DNA from: Microcaldota archaeon
GTDB lineage: Archaea > Micrarchaeota > Micrarchaeia > Anstonellales > Anstonellaceae
NCBI GenBank assembly: GCA_023248455.1
Contig: JAHFEN010000002.1
Coordinates: 1-16,422, forward strand
Length of the DNA stretch: 16,422 bases
Reading direction: 5' to 3'
Shown: positions 6,539 through 13,521 of the stretch, piece after piece
Position numbering within the stretch: position 1 is the stretch's first letter
Layout of the letters: every line of letters starts with the position of its first letter
Position numbers and translations under genes: made by a program
Notes under the pieces: model-generated
Databases searched by the model: none
Told to the model about the DNA's origin: nothing
Seen by the model: the letters and a program-made list of their open reading frames with translations, nothing else

Positions 6539-6574
6539 GGACCACTCTTGCCCTGCAATGAATAAAAAAGCACC

Positions 6575-6979
6575 TCATTGCCCCTGCCAGCACGAGACGC
6601 TGGCATCCTGCAGGGTTCCTGCCTGCCAGACCGGGATGGAAAATGAGAATTTTTCCCCTGCATTCGTTGCGCCCCCGCAGGAGGAAGCGGAAGCAAGGGG
6701 CGAATTCGCCTCGATGCAAAGGCCTGAAAGGGCTCCGGCGAGCCCCACTTTTTCAGCAAGGCTGCCATCCGAGAATGCGTGGGTTTTCGAAAGCGCGATT
6801 GCCGAATCAGAGCACGTGAAGAAGGCGTGCGCGTTTTCCCTTGGGAACTGGAAAAGCTCAAAAGTGGAAACTGCCATGAGGAGCAGCATTATTGCCGAGA
6901 CTGCTTCCAGGGACAGCGCATAGCCTTTTTGGCCTACGGTCGAAAAGCCGCCAGCTTCCCCATAACATTCCTCACTCAT
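6575..6979 (-). CDS. Pilin-like protein D (class III signal peptide-like)
   Basis: 134 residues. After a hydrophilic leader of about 19 residues comes GQKGYALSLEAVSAIMLLLM, a basic residue, a Gly and then a hydrophobic helix carrying Ser and Glu. This resembles archaeal class III (type IV pilin) signal peptides, with cleavage expected after KG, although Glu is at +6 rather than the usual +5. The rest is small-residue-rich with four later cysteines. ATG 6979 overlaps the preceding stop as ATGA, so translation is coupled to pilin-like gene C. The frame also has a GTG at 6988. It is the last of four such genes in a row. Confidence 0.7.
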   Translation of the reverse strand: MSEECYGEAGGFSTVGQKGYALSLEAVSAIMLLLMAVSTFELFQFPRENAHAFFTCSDSAIALSKTHAFSDGSLAEKVGLAGALSGLCIEANSPLASASSCGGATNAGEKFSFSIPVWQAGTLQDASVSCWQGQ

Positions 6980-7482
6980 GACAGGCACGCCTCCAGCTTC
7001 ACTATTTCGCCAGAGAGGATTGCCAGCCTTTTTGCGCAGAAAACTTCCTCATTTGCCTCGCCTGTTTCTTTCAGGAAAACCTCGCCTGCGCCGTTTCTCA
7101 CGGAAATTTTGGCATAATCCCTGCCGGTCCTTGCAAGCAATCCGCCCAAGTCAAGTGTTCCCAGCTTGCCAATGTCTATTTCGTTCGCTGAGACATACGA
7201 ACCTGCGCCAAAGCCCCCTCCTGCGCCAGCCTGCTCTAAAACGAATGAGGAAAAGCGAAGCGCTGCAAGCGATGATGAAATCTCATGCGACTGCGCGCTT
7301 GCCCTCCCGCCTGCCGAAGAGGCAAGGTGTGCGAATGAGGAATAGGCAAATACCGCGAGCAGCAGGGCAAACGCTGCGTCAATCGTGAAGTATGCCCTGA
7401 GCTTTGCGCAGCCCCTGACTTTGCGCACAGCACCAATCGGAATATATACGCTAGATTGGCTCTCCTGGGTTTTGTTGCACAT
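6976..7482 (-). CDS. Pilin-like protein C (class III signal peptide-like)
   Basis: 168 residues. A leader of about 29 residues ends in CAKLRA, then YFTIDAAFALLLAVFAYSSF forms a hydrophobic helix with Asp at +5 in place of the usual Glu. The pattern fits a pseudopilin processed at A-Y. The ectodomain is Ala/Gly/Ser-rich, with two cysteines near the C-terminus (FCAKRL and LEACLS). The start at 7482 is chosen for a perfect AGGAGG five bases upstream; an in-frame ATG at 7515 is less likely. It overlaps the end of gene B by 32 bases and the start of gene D by four. Confidence 0.7.
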   Translation of the reverse strand: MCNKTQESQSSVYIPIGAVRKVRGCAKLRAYFTIDAAFALLLAVFAYSSFAHLASSAGGRASAQSHEISSSLAALRFSSFVLEQAGAGGGFGAGSYVSANEIDIGKLGTLDLGGLLARTGRDYAKISVRNGAGEVFLKETGEANEEVFCAKRLAILSGEIVKLEACLS

Positions 7483-7855
7483 AAATGCCTCCTGACTGGT
7501 CGGCAGAAACCGCATGGAATACGGGCTCGCGCACAGCTGGCGCGCTTTCCGACATCAGCCACCAGCCATCCTGCGATGGGATCCCGCGGAGCGCGTGGGA
7601 AATGCGGAAGCTTGAAAGGGAGCCTGCCGCAGTGTCCACAAAAAGGGCCGAACTGGAAAGCGAGCAGCGCTCTGAGGACTCCTGCGCGGACCTGTAAAGC
7701 CAGCCTCCGATTTTTTCAGCGGAGAAAATGAACATGGCAAGCGCTGAAAGGAGGGCTGCCATTGCAAGAAGGGCCTCAAGGGAGAGCTGCGCCTTTTTTC
7801 TTCTGCACCGGGGAAGAGCCTCAATCGGCATCTTTGCCGCCTTCTGCCAGCTCAT
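7451..7855 (-). CDS. Pilin-like protein B with canonical class III signal peptide
   Basis: 134 residues. The best pilin-like N-terminus of the four: a basic leader (CRRKKA) followed directly by QLSLEALLAMAALLSALAM, with Gln at +1, Ser at +3 and Glu at +5 as in archaeal type IV pilins processed by PibD/FlaK-type peptidases. The remaining ectodomain is about 95 residues and contains paired tryptophans (DGWWLM). The ATG at 7855 overlaps the TGA of gene A as ATGA, indicating translational coupling. The frame is open further upstream, but that is the shadow of gene A. No prepilin peptidase, ATPase or platform gene lies in the window. Confidence 0.75.
   Translation of the reverse strand: MSWQKAAKMPIEALPRCRRKKAQLSLEALLAMAALLSALAMFIFSAEKIGGWLYRSAQESSERCSLSSSALFVDTAAGSLSSFRISHALRGIPSQDGWWLMSESAPAVREPVFHAVSADQSGGIYVQQNPGEPI
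7488..7493 (-). promoter_or_regulatory. Strong Shine-Dalgarno site for pilin-like gene C
   Basis: AGGAGG on the minus strand, five bases before the ATG at 7482. It is the strongest ribosome site in the window and lies inside the coding region of gene B. Confidence 0.75.
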
Positions 7856-8409
7856 TGGAATGGCACCTCGTACGAAGGAGGGAACACTGCAGCCTGGCCG
7901 ATCCCTGATTCCGAATGGTAGATTGAGAAGCCCATGTCGTAAAGATGCACTTTTTTCGAAAGAAGGTTGGCTTCGAATGATTCCGCGCAGGCCCCTGCAG
8001 GCCGCGTGCCTTGTGGCGCAACTGCCTTTTTTTGGCTTGCCATATCCCGGTTTGCCTGCTGCCTTGCCTGTTCGGGTGCTGGCCCGCACCAGAACGCAAC
8101 ATCATAACCATGCTGCCCAAGCTGCGACTCGAAAGACATGGTCTGTGCGAGAACCCCCGCCCTTATTGCCGCCCTGGGGTCGTTCTGCGCGCCTGCAGCT
8201 GAGGCAGCTAAGCTGGCATTAAGCGCCGAGGATGCTGCTTGCGAGACTGCCTGGTAATACGCATTCTTTATGGCGACTTCGGATACCAGGGCTGTGCGGT
8301 ACCCCTCATAGGAGTAGTCGGGCGATGATGCAGAAATCAGCAATCCCGCTGAAACAAGGGCAAGAAGAAAAACAGCGCCCAGAACAAAGGAAAGGAACCC
8401 CTTTGCCAT
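7852..8409 (-). CDS. Pilin-like / small anchored protein A
   Basis: 185 residues. MAKGFLSFVLGAVFLLALVSAGLLI gives a very short leader (MAKG) and then one hydrophobic helix, resembling a processed pseudopilin, but without the Glu at +5. A single-pass anchor protein is the alternative. The ectodomain is Ala/Gln/Ser-rich with two cysteines (WCGPAP and GACAES) that could form a disulfide. It starts 14 bases after the M42 peptidase stop with no clear Shine-Dalgarno motif, and its TGA overlaps the ATG of gene B. It opens the four-gene cassette. Confidence 0.65.
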   Translation of the reverse strand: MAKGFLSFVLGAVFLLALVSAGLLISASSPDYSYEGYRTALVSEVAIKNAYYQAVSQAASSALNASLAASAAGAQNDPRAAIRAGVLAQTMSFESQLGQHGYDVAFWCGPAPEQARQQANRDMASQKKAVAPQGTRPAGACAESFEANLLSKKVHLYDMGFSIYHSESGIGQAAVFPPSYEVPFQ

Positions 8410-8423
8410 CGCAAACTCTGAAT

Positions 8424-9464
8424 TTACTCAAGCTCCTCTATGAGTTTCACAAGGTAGTTGGTTGTTTTTTCAATGTCGTCAAGCGAGCAGACAGCGACGT
8501 TGGAGTGTATGTAGCGCGTGGGGACGCAGACCGCAATCGAGGGTATGCCCCCCTTTTCGCCATACACGCTTGCTGCGTCCGTTGCGCCACCCTCTATCAC
8601 TTCAAGCTGGTAGGGAATTTTGGACTTCTTTGCAACCGAGATGCAGGAAGACTTGAGCTGCGAGTCCGCCACGTTGCCCCTGCCGCCTGCCTCCACCAGG
8701 CAGATCGCAGGCCCTCGGTTGAGGTGTATGAGCGACTCGTCCTCGCTCATCTCTGGGTGGTCGCCTGCTATCGATGTGTCGACTGCGATGAATGTCGAGG
8801 GCTCGAGATTGTAAGCGGCAACCATGGCGCCCTTTCCAAAAGTGGATACTTCTTCCTGCGCCGTTCCCACAAGGACTATGTTCCTGCTTTTCAGCCTTTT
8901 TGCGATCTCGAGAATCACGTAGCAGCCGACCCGGTTGTCAAGCGCCTTTCCTGTCACGAGCTTGCCGTTCAGTATTTTCGTTGAGAGGTCAAAGGAGATT
9001 GGGTCGCCTATCTTCACGCCCATTTTCTCAGCGTCCTTCCTTCCCCGCGCGCCGATGTCTATGAACATGCTCTTGTTGTCAATGGCGTTCTTCATGTCCT
9101 CGGCCTTCTGCATGTGCGGCGGCTTGTTGCCAATGACGCCGTAGAGCCTGCCTTTCTCTGTTTGTATTACAACGCGCTGGTTGACAAGCACGCGGTTGTC
9201 TATGCCCCCCACTTTCACAAAGCGCAGGAAGCCCTTGTCGTTTATGAATTTTACCAGCATGCCTATTTCGTCCATGTGCGCGCCCAGCATCAGCGGCTTT
9301 TTCCTGCACCCCGGGGCCTTGGCAATGACATTCCCGAACCTGTCAATGTCAACCTTGTAGCCGCTTTTCCGGAATTCTGACGCCATTATCTGGGCTATCT
9401 CCTGCTCGTTGCCGGGTACGCCGAAGGATTCCGTGAGTTTTGTTAGAAGAGCCATGTCGACCAT
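8424..9464 (-). CDS. M42 family metallo-aminopeptidase (TET/FrvX-like)
   Basis: 346 residues, normal for the family. M42 enzymes are cytosolic di-metal aminopeptidases that form tetrahedral complexes and trim peptides; endoglucanase labels are historical. All expected residues are present: H63 and D65 in GAHMDEIG, D176 in KALDNRVG, E204/E205 in TAQEEVS, D229 in AVDTSIAGDHP and H320 in YIHSN. The start at 9464 has GAGGTGG six bases upstream and a TATA-like element further up; the frame is open to 9479. It is followed after 14 bases by the pilin-like cassette and may head that transcript. Functional coupling is not implied. Confidence 0.9.
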   Translation of the reverse strand: MVDMALLTKLTESFGVPGNEQEIAQIMASEFRKSGYKVDIDRFGNVIAKAPGCRKKPLMLGAHMDEIGMLVKFINDKGFLRFVKVGGIDNRVLVNQRVVIQTEKGRLYGVIGNKPPHMQKAEDMKNAIDNKSMFIDIGARGRKDAEKMGVKIGDPISFDLSTKILNGKLVTGKALDNRVGCYVILEIAKRLKSRNIVLVGTAQEEVSTFGKGAMVAAYNLEPSTFIAVDTSIAGDHPEMSEDESLIHLNRGPAICLVEAGGRGNVADSQLKSSCISVAKKSKIPYQLEVIEGGATDAASVYGEKGGIPSIAVCVPTRYIHSNVAVCSLDDIEKTTNYLVKLIEELE

Positions 9465-9470
9465 TGGAAA

Positions 9471-9477
9471 CCACCTC
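9471..9477 (-). promoter_or_regulatory. Shine-Dalgarno site for the M42 peptidase
   Basis: GAGGTGG on the minus strand, six bases before the ATG at 9464, deciding this start over 9479 and 9455. Confidence 0.7.
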
Positions 9478-9507
9478 AAATAGACTGAAATGAGATTGCG
9501 CTGAAAG

Positions 9508-9516
9508 GTTAAAAAG
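9508..9516 (-). promoter_or_regulatory. TATA-like box for the M42 peptidase transcript
   Basis: TTTTTAACC on the minus strand. A start about 26 bases downstream would give a leader of about 22 bases carrying the Shine-Dalgarno site. Confidence 0.45.
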
Positions 9517-9596
9517 GGCTGCTGGGCTGTGATGAGTCATAAGGTGCAACGCAAAACACAAGGTCAACGCCCGCGGACCTATTGATTGCCTGTCCA

Positions 9597-9659
9597 CAAT
9601 GTGCGGTATGTTGGCAGGCGGTGGCGTTTGCAGGCCAGGAGGCTTCCTGCCGCACATTG
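9597..9659. other. Intergenic inverted repeat between rnz and the M42 gene
   Basis: CAATGTGCGG (9597-9606) is perfectly complementary to 9650-9659, 43 bases apart. Inside lies a shorter pair, GCAGG (9630-9634) with CCTGC (9646-9650). The 195-base gap between the two genes otherwise shows only the M42 promoter. It could be a structured 3' end of the rnz transcript or an unannotated small RNA; nothing identifies it further. Confidence 0.4.
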
Positions 9660-9674
9660 CGTCGCACCTCGTAG

Positions 9675-10541
9675 TCACACTTCCAGCCGCATGCCGTCTT
9701 CCGCAACAAGAGTGTTTTCGAAAATTGCCTTCGCTTCCTCAAGCAATATTTTCGTGTCCTTGTACCTGCCGGACAGGTGCGTGAGCAGGAGCTTTTTCAC
9801 TCCGGCTTTTTTTGCTATATCGGCAGCCTGCGAAGCTGTGGAGTGCTTTGCCTCTGCAGCCTCGCCCTTCTTTTCATCCGCGAATGTCGCTTCATGTATC
9901 AGGAGGTCGGCATTTTTCGCCGCGCGGAATGTTTCTGCGCAGGGGAGCGTGTCCCCGGTGTAGGCGATTTTCTTCCCTGGGGACGCGTAAGTGACATCAG
10001 CGAGCTTGATTGTCTTTTTGCCCACCTTGAGCTTGCCATTTGCCATTATCTCGGAAAACATGGGGCCTTTCAGCCCAAGAGACTTTGCCTTTTCCTCGTA
10101 AAAGCGCCTCTTTTCCTTTTCCTCAAAGGAAAAGCCAAAGCTGTCCCGCGAATGCTTGACTGGGAATGCAGAAACCGAAAATCCCCCAAAGTCCACTGAA
10201 AACCTGCCGTCTATTTCCAGCACTTCAACGAACTCCTTTGGCCTGCCAAAAGTGGCTTTCGAGCCAGGTGGGCCGTAAATCGTGAGCTTCTCCATCCTGC
10301 CGTTGAGCGCCATTGTCTCAATCATGCCGAACGCGCCGAGGAAGTGGTCAAGGTGAAGGTGGGTGATAAAGATAGCCTTCACGCGCATGTAGGAAACTCC
10401 GAATCTCATCATCTGCCTCTGCGTGCCCTCGCCGCAGTCAAGGAGGAAGACATCGCCCTCCTTGCGCACTGCTATTGCCGATAGCCCGCGCTGCACGGTA
10501 GGGACCGCGCAGGAGGTGCCAAGAAAGGTTATCTCGAACAT
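9675..10541 (-). CDS. rnz: Ribonuclease Z (short, archaeal/bacterial type)
   Basis: 288 residues, close to the usual length for the short form. It removes 3' trailers from tRNA precursors in the cytoplasm using two zinc ions. Visible motifs are the N-terminal LGTSCAVPTVQRGLSA, LLDCGEGTQRQM, the zinc motif THLHLDH (H61, H63, D65, H66), the GPPG turn (90-93), H130, D197 in YTGDT, the HEATF motif (216-220), KHSTASQAADIAKKAG and H255 in LLTHLSGRY. The ATG at 10541 has a TATA box about 26 bases upstream (leaderless), directly after the stop of the upstream surface gene. The short leader region carries part of the dispersed repeat seen at 233 and 1838. Confidence 0.95.
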   Translation of the reverse strand: MFEITFLGTSCAVPTVQRGLSAIAVRKEGDVFLLDCGEGTQRQMMRFGVSYMRVKAIFITHLHLDHFLGAFGMIETMALNGRMEKLTIYGPPGSKATFGRPKEFVEVLEIDGRFSVDFGGFSVSAFPVKHSRDSFGFSFEEKEKRRFYEEKAKSLGLKGPMFSEIMANGKLKVGKKTIKLADVTYASPGKKIAYTGDTLPCAETFRAAKNADLLIHEATFADEKKGEAAEAKHSTASQAADIAKKAGVKKLLLTHLSGRYKDTKILLEEAKAIFENTLVAEDGMRLEV

Positions 10542-10556
10542 GGATGATGCTAGGGT
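10542..10556 (-). repeat. Partial third copy of the dispersed repeat
   Basis: Read on the minus strand, ACCCTAGCATCAT matches copy 1 (239-250 and flank) over 13 bases, directly before the rnz ATG. The right half with CTTGGG is absent. It could be a shared short motif rather than a full repeat. Confidence 0.4.
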
Positions 10557-10563
10557 GGCGGCA

Positions 10564-10572
10564 GATATAAAA
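10564..10572 (-). promoter_or_regulatory. TATA box for rnz
   Basis: TTTTATATC on the minus strand, centred about 27 bases before the ATG at 10541. It sits just after the upstream gene's stop codon, so rnz can be transcribed alone. Confidence 0.6.
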
Positions 10573-10574
10573 CG

Positions 10575-11306
10575 CTAATCCTTGGTGTTCAGAAGGTAGG
10601 CGCCGGTTATCACCACGACTATTGCGAGGGCAGCAATGGAAATGAGCGTGTTCTGCTTCAGGAAGGCTATGGGATCATGCGAGTCGCCGTTGGGCTTGAG
10701 CGTGTCCAGGAAATTGGCGTCTGTAAGGTTGCCTGTGAGGTTGAGGAACCCGTTCCCGCTGCTTTTCGCCTCATTTAGCCCTTTGCCCGAAGAATTCTGC
10801 TGGAAAATGTCCTTGAGAGACTGCAGCAGGTCTATCTTGCTGATGGCATCTGCCCCTTCCTGCCCGTCTGCAGCCGCGTATGAAAGCGTAAGGCCGTACT
10901 CGCCTGTTTCATTGGGTGTTGCAATTATGTAAACCGGGATGTGCGCCTCAAGGGTGGAGTTGCCCGAGCATGCCGAGGCTATGACGCTGCAGGAGAGAAT
11001 AGCGCTTGCCTCCTTTGACCTGGAGCCGTCTTGAGAAAGGAAGAAGAGAGGGGAGCTTTCGTCGGCCTTTGCAGTTGCCTTTATTACCACGGTGGTTCCT
11101 TCGAGGGCAGCAAGCGCGGAATCAGGCACATTCCAGCGCGCTGTTATGGTGGAATTGTAGCGCACGCCGGGTATGAGATTGGAGAAATTCAGATTGTAGC
11201 TGAATGCAACCGGCTCGCCCAACGCCGATACGCTCGCAATTGCGCTTTCTGCAAAGGAAAATGCCGCCAGGCAGGCTAGGAAGACTGCGCACTTGAAACT
11301 GGCCAT
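10575..11306 (-). CDS. Secreted, C-terminally anchored glycoprotein-like surface protein
   Basis: 243 residues of unknown function. An N-terminal signal peptide (KCAVFLACLAAFSFAESA) is followed by a beta-rich ectodomain with many N-x-S/T sequons (NFS, NST twice, NET, NSS, NLT twice), suggesting N-glycosylation. Two cysteines in one loop (SCSVIASAC) could form a disulfide. A C-terminal membrane helix (ISIAALAIVVVITGAYLL) ends in a short cytoplasmic tail. A TATA-like CTTAAATATTT centred 24 bases upstream supports a leaderless start at 11306. It precedes rnz by 33 bases on the same strand and diverges from the gene at 11395. Confidence 0.8.
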   Translation of the reverse strand: MASFKCAVFLACLAAFSFAESAIASVSALGEPVAFSYNLNFSNLIPGVRYNSTITARWNVPDSALAALEGTTVVIKATAKADESSPLFFLSQDGSRSKEASAILSCSVIASACSGNSTLEAHIPVYIIATPNETGEYGLTLSYAAADGQEGADAISKIDLLQSLKDIFQQNSSGKGLNEAKSSGNGFLNLTGNLTDANFLDTLKPNGDSHDPIAFLKQNTLISIAALAIVVVITGAYLLNTKD

Positions 11307-11324
11307 GGAAACAAAAAGCAGAGG

Positions 11325-11335
11325 AAATATTTAAG
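11325..11335 (-). promoter_or_regulatory. TATA box for the surface protein at 11306
   Basis: CTTAAATATTT on the minus strand, about 24 bases before the ATG. It belongs to a divergent promoter pair with 11365-11372. Confidence 0.5.
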
Positions 11336-11364
11336 CGTATAAGGAAGCATGACATGGCACAAGG

Positions 11365-11372
11365 TTTAAATA
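11365..11372 (+). promoter_or_regulatory. TATA box for the orphan gene at 11395
   Basis: TTTAAATA centred about 26 bases before the ATG at 11395, fitting a leaderless start. Confidence 0.6.
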
Positions 11373-11394
11373 CTGTTTTAACATAAATTATAAC

Positions 11395-12090
11395 ATGAAT
11401 AGGGCTTATCTCCCGGTGCCATCCATACTCGAAGGCGCAAGGCTCAGCCGTGTGCCTGACCCGGAAGCGCTCATGAGAAAAATAAGGGCGGATTTCGCTA
11501 TGAATCCGCTTCTCTTCAAAACTCTTGGGGAGGTCAACAGGGCATACAGCCATTCCATCCGGGCTTATGATGAAAAGGAACAGAATGTGGTTGTCAAATT
11601 CTGCGGAGTAGACAGGCCTTCGATGAAGGGTATCCTGCCAAGCTTGACTAGGGAAAACATGTCGGCTGCTTTTCACGGCGCAAGGACCAATGATTATGAA
11701 CGGTTCTTCAAGCTATACGATACCATGGTGAAAGAAGAGACTCTTCGCCCTTCGGGATACTGGCTGGTCCCAATCAGGCACTACGGGCTTGTGATTTTAG
11801 GGCAGGATGGCACGGAACTGCAAACTCAGGCAAAGAGGGTCTATCTTGTCATGGAGAGGCTGGATGCGCTGGACGCCAATAGCCTCAAGTGCGGGTATTT
11901 CGAAGGGATAACCAGGGCAGAAGCCGAGCTTGCAGAAAACGTAGGGAAGCTTCGCGAGGAGGCATGGAACGCGCTGGGGCTCAAAATCCGGGTGCCCCAG
12001 GCTGACAATCCGATCATAATTGGGAATACCAATCCCACAGACTTCAATGCTGGAAAGTGGGTGTTCGCCATGCCCCACGACTATCTTTAG
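11395..12090 (+). CDS. Orphan soluble protein, possibly kinase-like
   Basis: 231 residues with no signal peptide or membrane segment. I do not recognise the family. Some features recall the aminoglycoside phosphotransferase/protein kinase fold: a strand with a lysine (NVVVKFCG, K68), a hinge-like YLVMERLDA (150-158), and near the C-terminus an N-x-x-x-x-D-F pattern (GNTNPTDFNAGKW, 210-222). The HxD catalytic loop and a clear glycine loop are missing, so this is a weak guess. The start is set by a TATA box 26 bases upstream. Its stop codon touches the convergent pheS stop with no bases between, so the 3' ends of the two transcripts must overlap. Confidence 0.75.
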   Translation: MNRAYLPVPSILEGARLSRVPDPEALMRKIRADFAMNPLLFKTLGEVNRAYSHSIRAYDEKEQNVVVKFCGVDRPSMKGILPSLTRENMSAAFHGARTNDYERFFKLYDTMVKEETLRPSGYWLVPIRHYGLVILGQDGTELQTQAKRVYLVMERLDALDANSLKCGYFEGITRAEAELAENVGKLREEAWNALGLKIRVPQADNPIIIGNTNPTDFNAGKWVFAMPHDYL

Positions 12091-13512
12091 CTACTGTATT
12101 TTCTGCCTCCTTATCCATCCTACGTTGCTTCTGTAAAAATCACGAATATCGTCCATGTCATTGAGGAGCATGAGCGGCCGCTCAAGGGAAAGCCCCCAGG
12201 CAAGCACGGGGTAGCGGTCGCATAGCGGAATGGAGACTTCGGGCCGGAAAATGCCCGCGCCCCCGAGCTCCATCCACTGACTTTTCTTGTCAAAATACAC
12301 CGACACCTCGAGCGAAGGCTCGGTGTAGGGGAAGTACGACGGCTGGAAGCGGATTTTCTCAAAGCCGAGCTTCTTGTAGAATTCCTTTAAGCAGCCAAGC
12401 AAATCGCGGAAGGTGGCGCCCTCCCAGACAACGATGCCCTCGACCTGGAAAAACTCCGCCAAATGCTTGTAATCGGTCGCCTCGTTGCGGTATACCTTGC
12501 CTATTGAGAAGTATTTTTTCGGGGACTTGTCCTTGCAGTAGTTGTAAAGGTAGGCTGCCGAGACTGCCGTGGTGTGCGTGCGCAGCACGGTTTTTTCCGC
12601 GTTCTCCTCCGTCCACTGCCCCTTCCAGCATGCCTCGTGAACTTTTTTCACCTTTGCAACCATTGCCCGATCGGCGGGAAGGGGCATGCTTCCCCTTGCA
12701 TAAAAAGTGTCTGCCAGGTCGCGCGCCGGGTGGTCCTGCGGCTGGAAAAGAGCGTCGAAATTCCAGAACGACGACTGAATTTCCGGGCCTTTCATCTCCT
12801 CAAATCCCATCTCTATGAATATCTGCGATATTTTCCTTTTCAGGCGCGAGACCATGTGCCGTTTTGCAGGGAAAGGGAGCTCGGCCTGGGCAGCCACGTC
12901 GTATTCCCGGAAAATGGCTTTGCGCCAGGAGCCTGACAGGAGCATCTCCCGGGTGAGTACGTTTGCCGGCTCTTGGCTGCTTCCCTGCCCTGCCCCTTCC
13001 CGGGGCTTGGCAGGCGTGGGCTCCAGGAAAACAGTTTTGGAACTCGACCGTGAAATGAGCTTGCGCTTGAGGAGGAGCGCCTCTTCTTCGGGCGCAGGCT
13101 CCCCTTTGCCGGCTATTTTCTGGAGAGCAGTGCGCATTTTGTATTCCGCAGGCGCCTCTGATGCCGCCTGAAGCGTTCCTGCCTCCAGCCGCACCCAGCC
13201 GTTCTTCACAGCCCACGACATGCCAATTGACTTTTCCTCTTGCGAAAGGGAGGAGAGGCTGGCGCCTTTTTGCGCTGCGGAATATACCCTCTCCTCCGGA
13301 AAGCCGGCCTCCAGAAAACGCCTGCCCTCATCGGTGAGTGCAACTGATATTTTTTCCTCCTGCGAGAGGCAGACATAGCCTTTTTCCTTGAGGGACTGCG
13401 AAAACGACAGCACAGAGGAAAGGGGGATGCCGGCCTTTTGCGCCACCTCCTGCGCGCTTCTCCTGCCATCAAGCGCGGAGAGGATTTTAGACTCGACCTG
13501 GTGCAAAGCCAC
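12091..13512 (-). CDS. pheS: Phenylalanyl-tRNA synthetase alpha subunit
   Basis: 473 residues, archaeal type. It charges tRNA-Phe as an (alpha-beta)2 enzyme; the beta subunit gene is not in the window. The first 80 residues form a winged-helix-like region (starting ALHQVESKILSAL), then a variable linker, then the class II catalytic core. Core motifs are QDHPARDLADTFY, LRTHTTAVSA, motif 2 GKVYRNEATDYKH, FPYTEPSLEV, WMELGGAGIFRPEV and motif 3 AWGLSLERPLML. The GTG at 13512 is preferred because AGGTGA ends nine bases before it and it gives the usual archaeal start. A GTG at 13521 abuts the upstream stop (TGAGTG). It is co-transcribed with the surface protein gene upstream. Confidence 0.95.
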   Translation of the reverse strand: MALHQVESKILSALDGRRSAQEVAQKAGIPLSSVLSFSQSLKEKGYVCLSQEEKISVALTDEGRRFLEAGFPEERVYSAAQKGASLSSLSQEEKSIGMSWAVKNGWVRLEAGTLQAASEAPAEYKMRTALQKIAGKGEPAPEEEALLLKRKLISRSSSKTVFLEPTPAKPREGAGQGSSQEPANVLTREMLLSGSWRKAIFREYDVAAQAELPFPAKRHMVSRLKRKISQIFIEMGFEEMKGPEIQSSFWNFDALFQPQDHPARDLADTFYARGSMPLPADRAMVAKVKKVHEACWKGQWTEENAEKTVLRTHTTAVSAAYLYNYCKDKSPKKYFSIGKVYRNEATDYKHLAEFFQVEGIVVWEGATFRDLLGCLKEFYKKLGFEKIRFQPSYFPYTEPSLEVSVYFDKKSQWMELGGAGIFRPEVSIPLCDRYPVLAWGLSLERPLMLLNDMDDIRDFYRSNVGWIRRQKIQ

Positions 13513-13521
13513 GATAACCAC

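Noticed and set aside
6560..6574. T-run after pilin-like gene D as a terminator
   Set aside because: TTTTTT here is equally placed to be a TATA-like element for the next gene; the evidence does not separate the two, so neither was listed.
9529..9600. Possible C/D box small RNA starting with GTGATGA
   Set aside because: No CTGA D box occurs at a fitting distance downstream.
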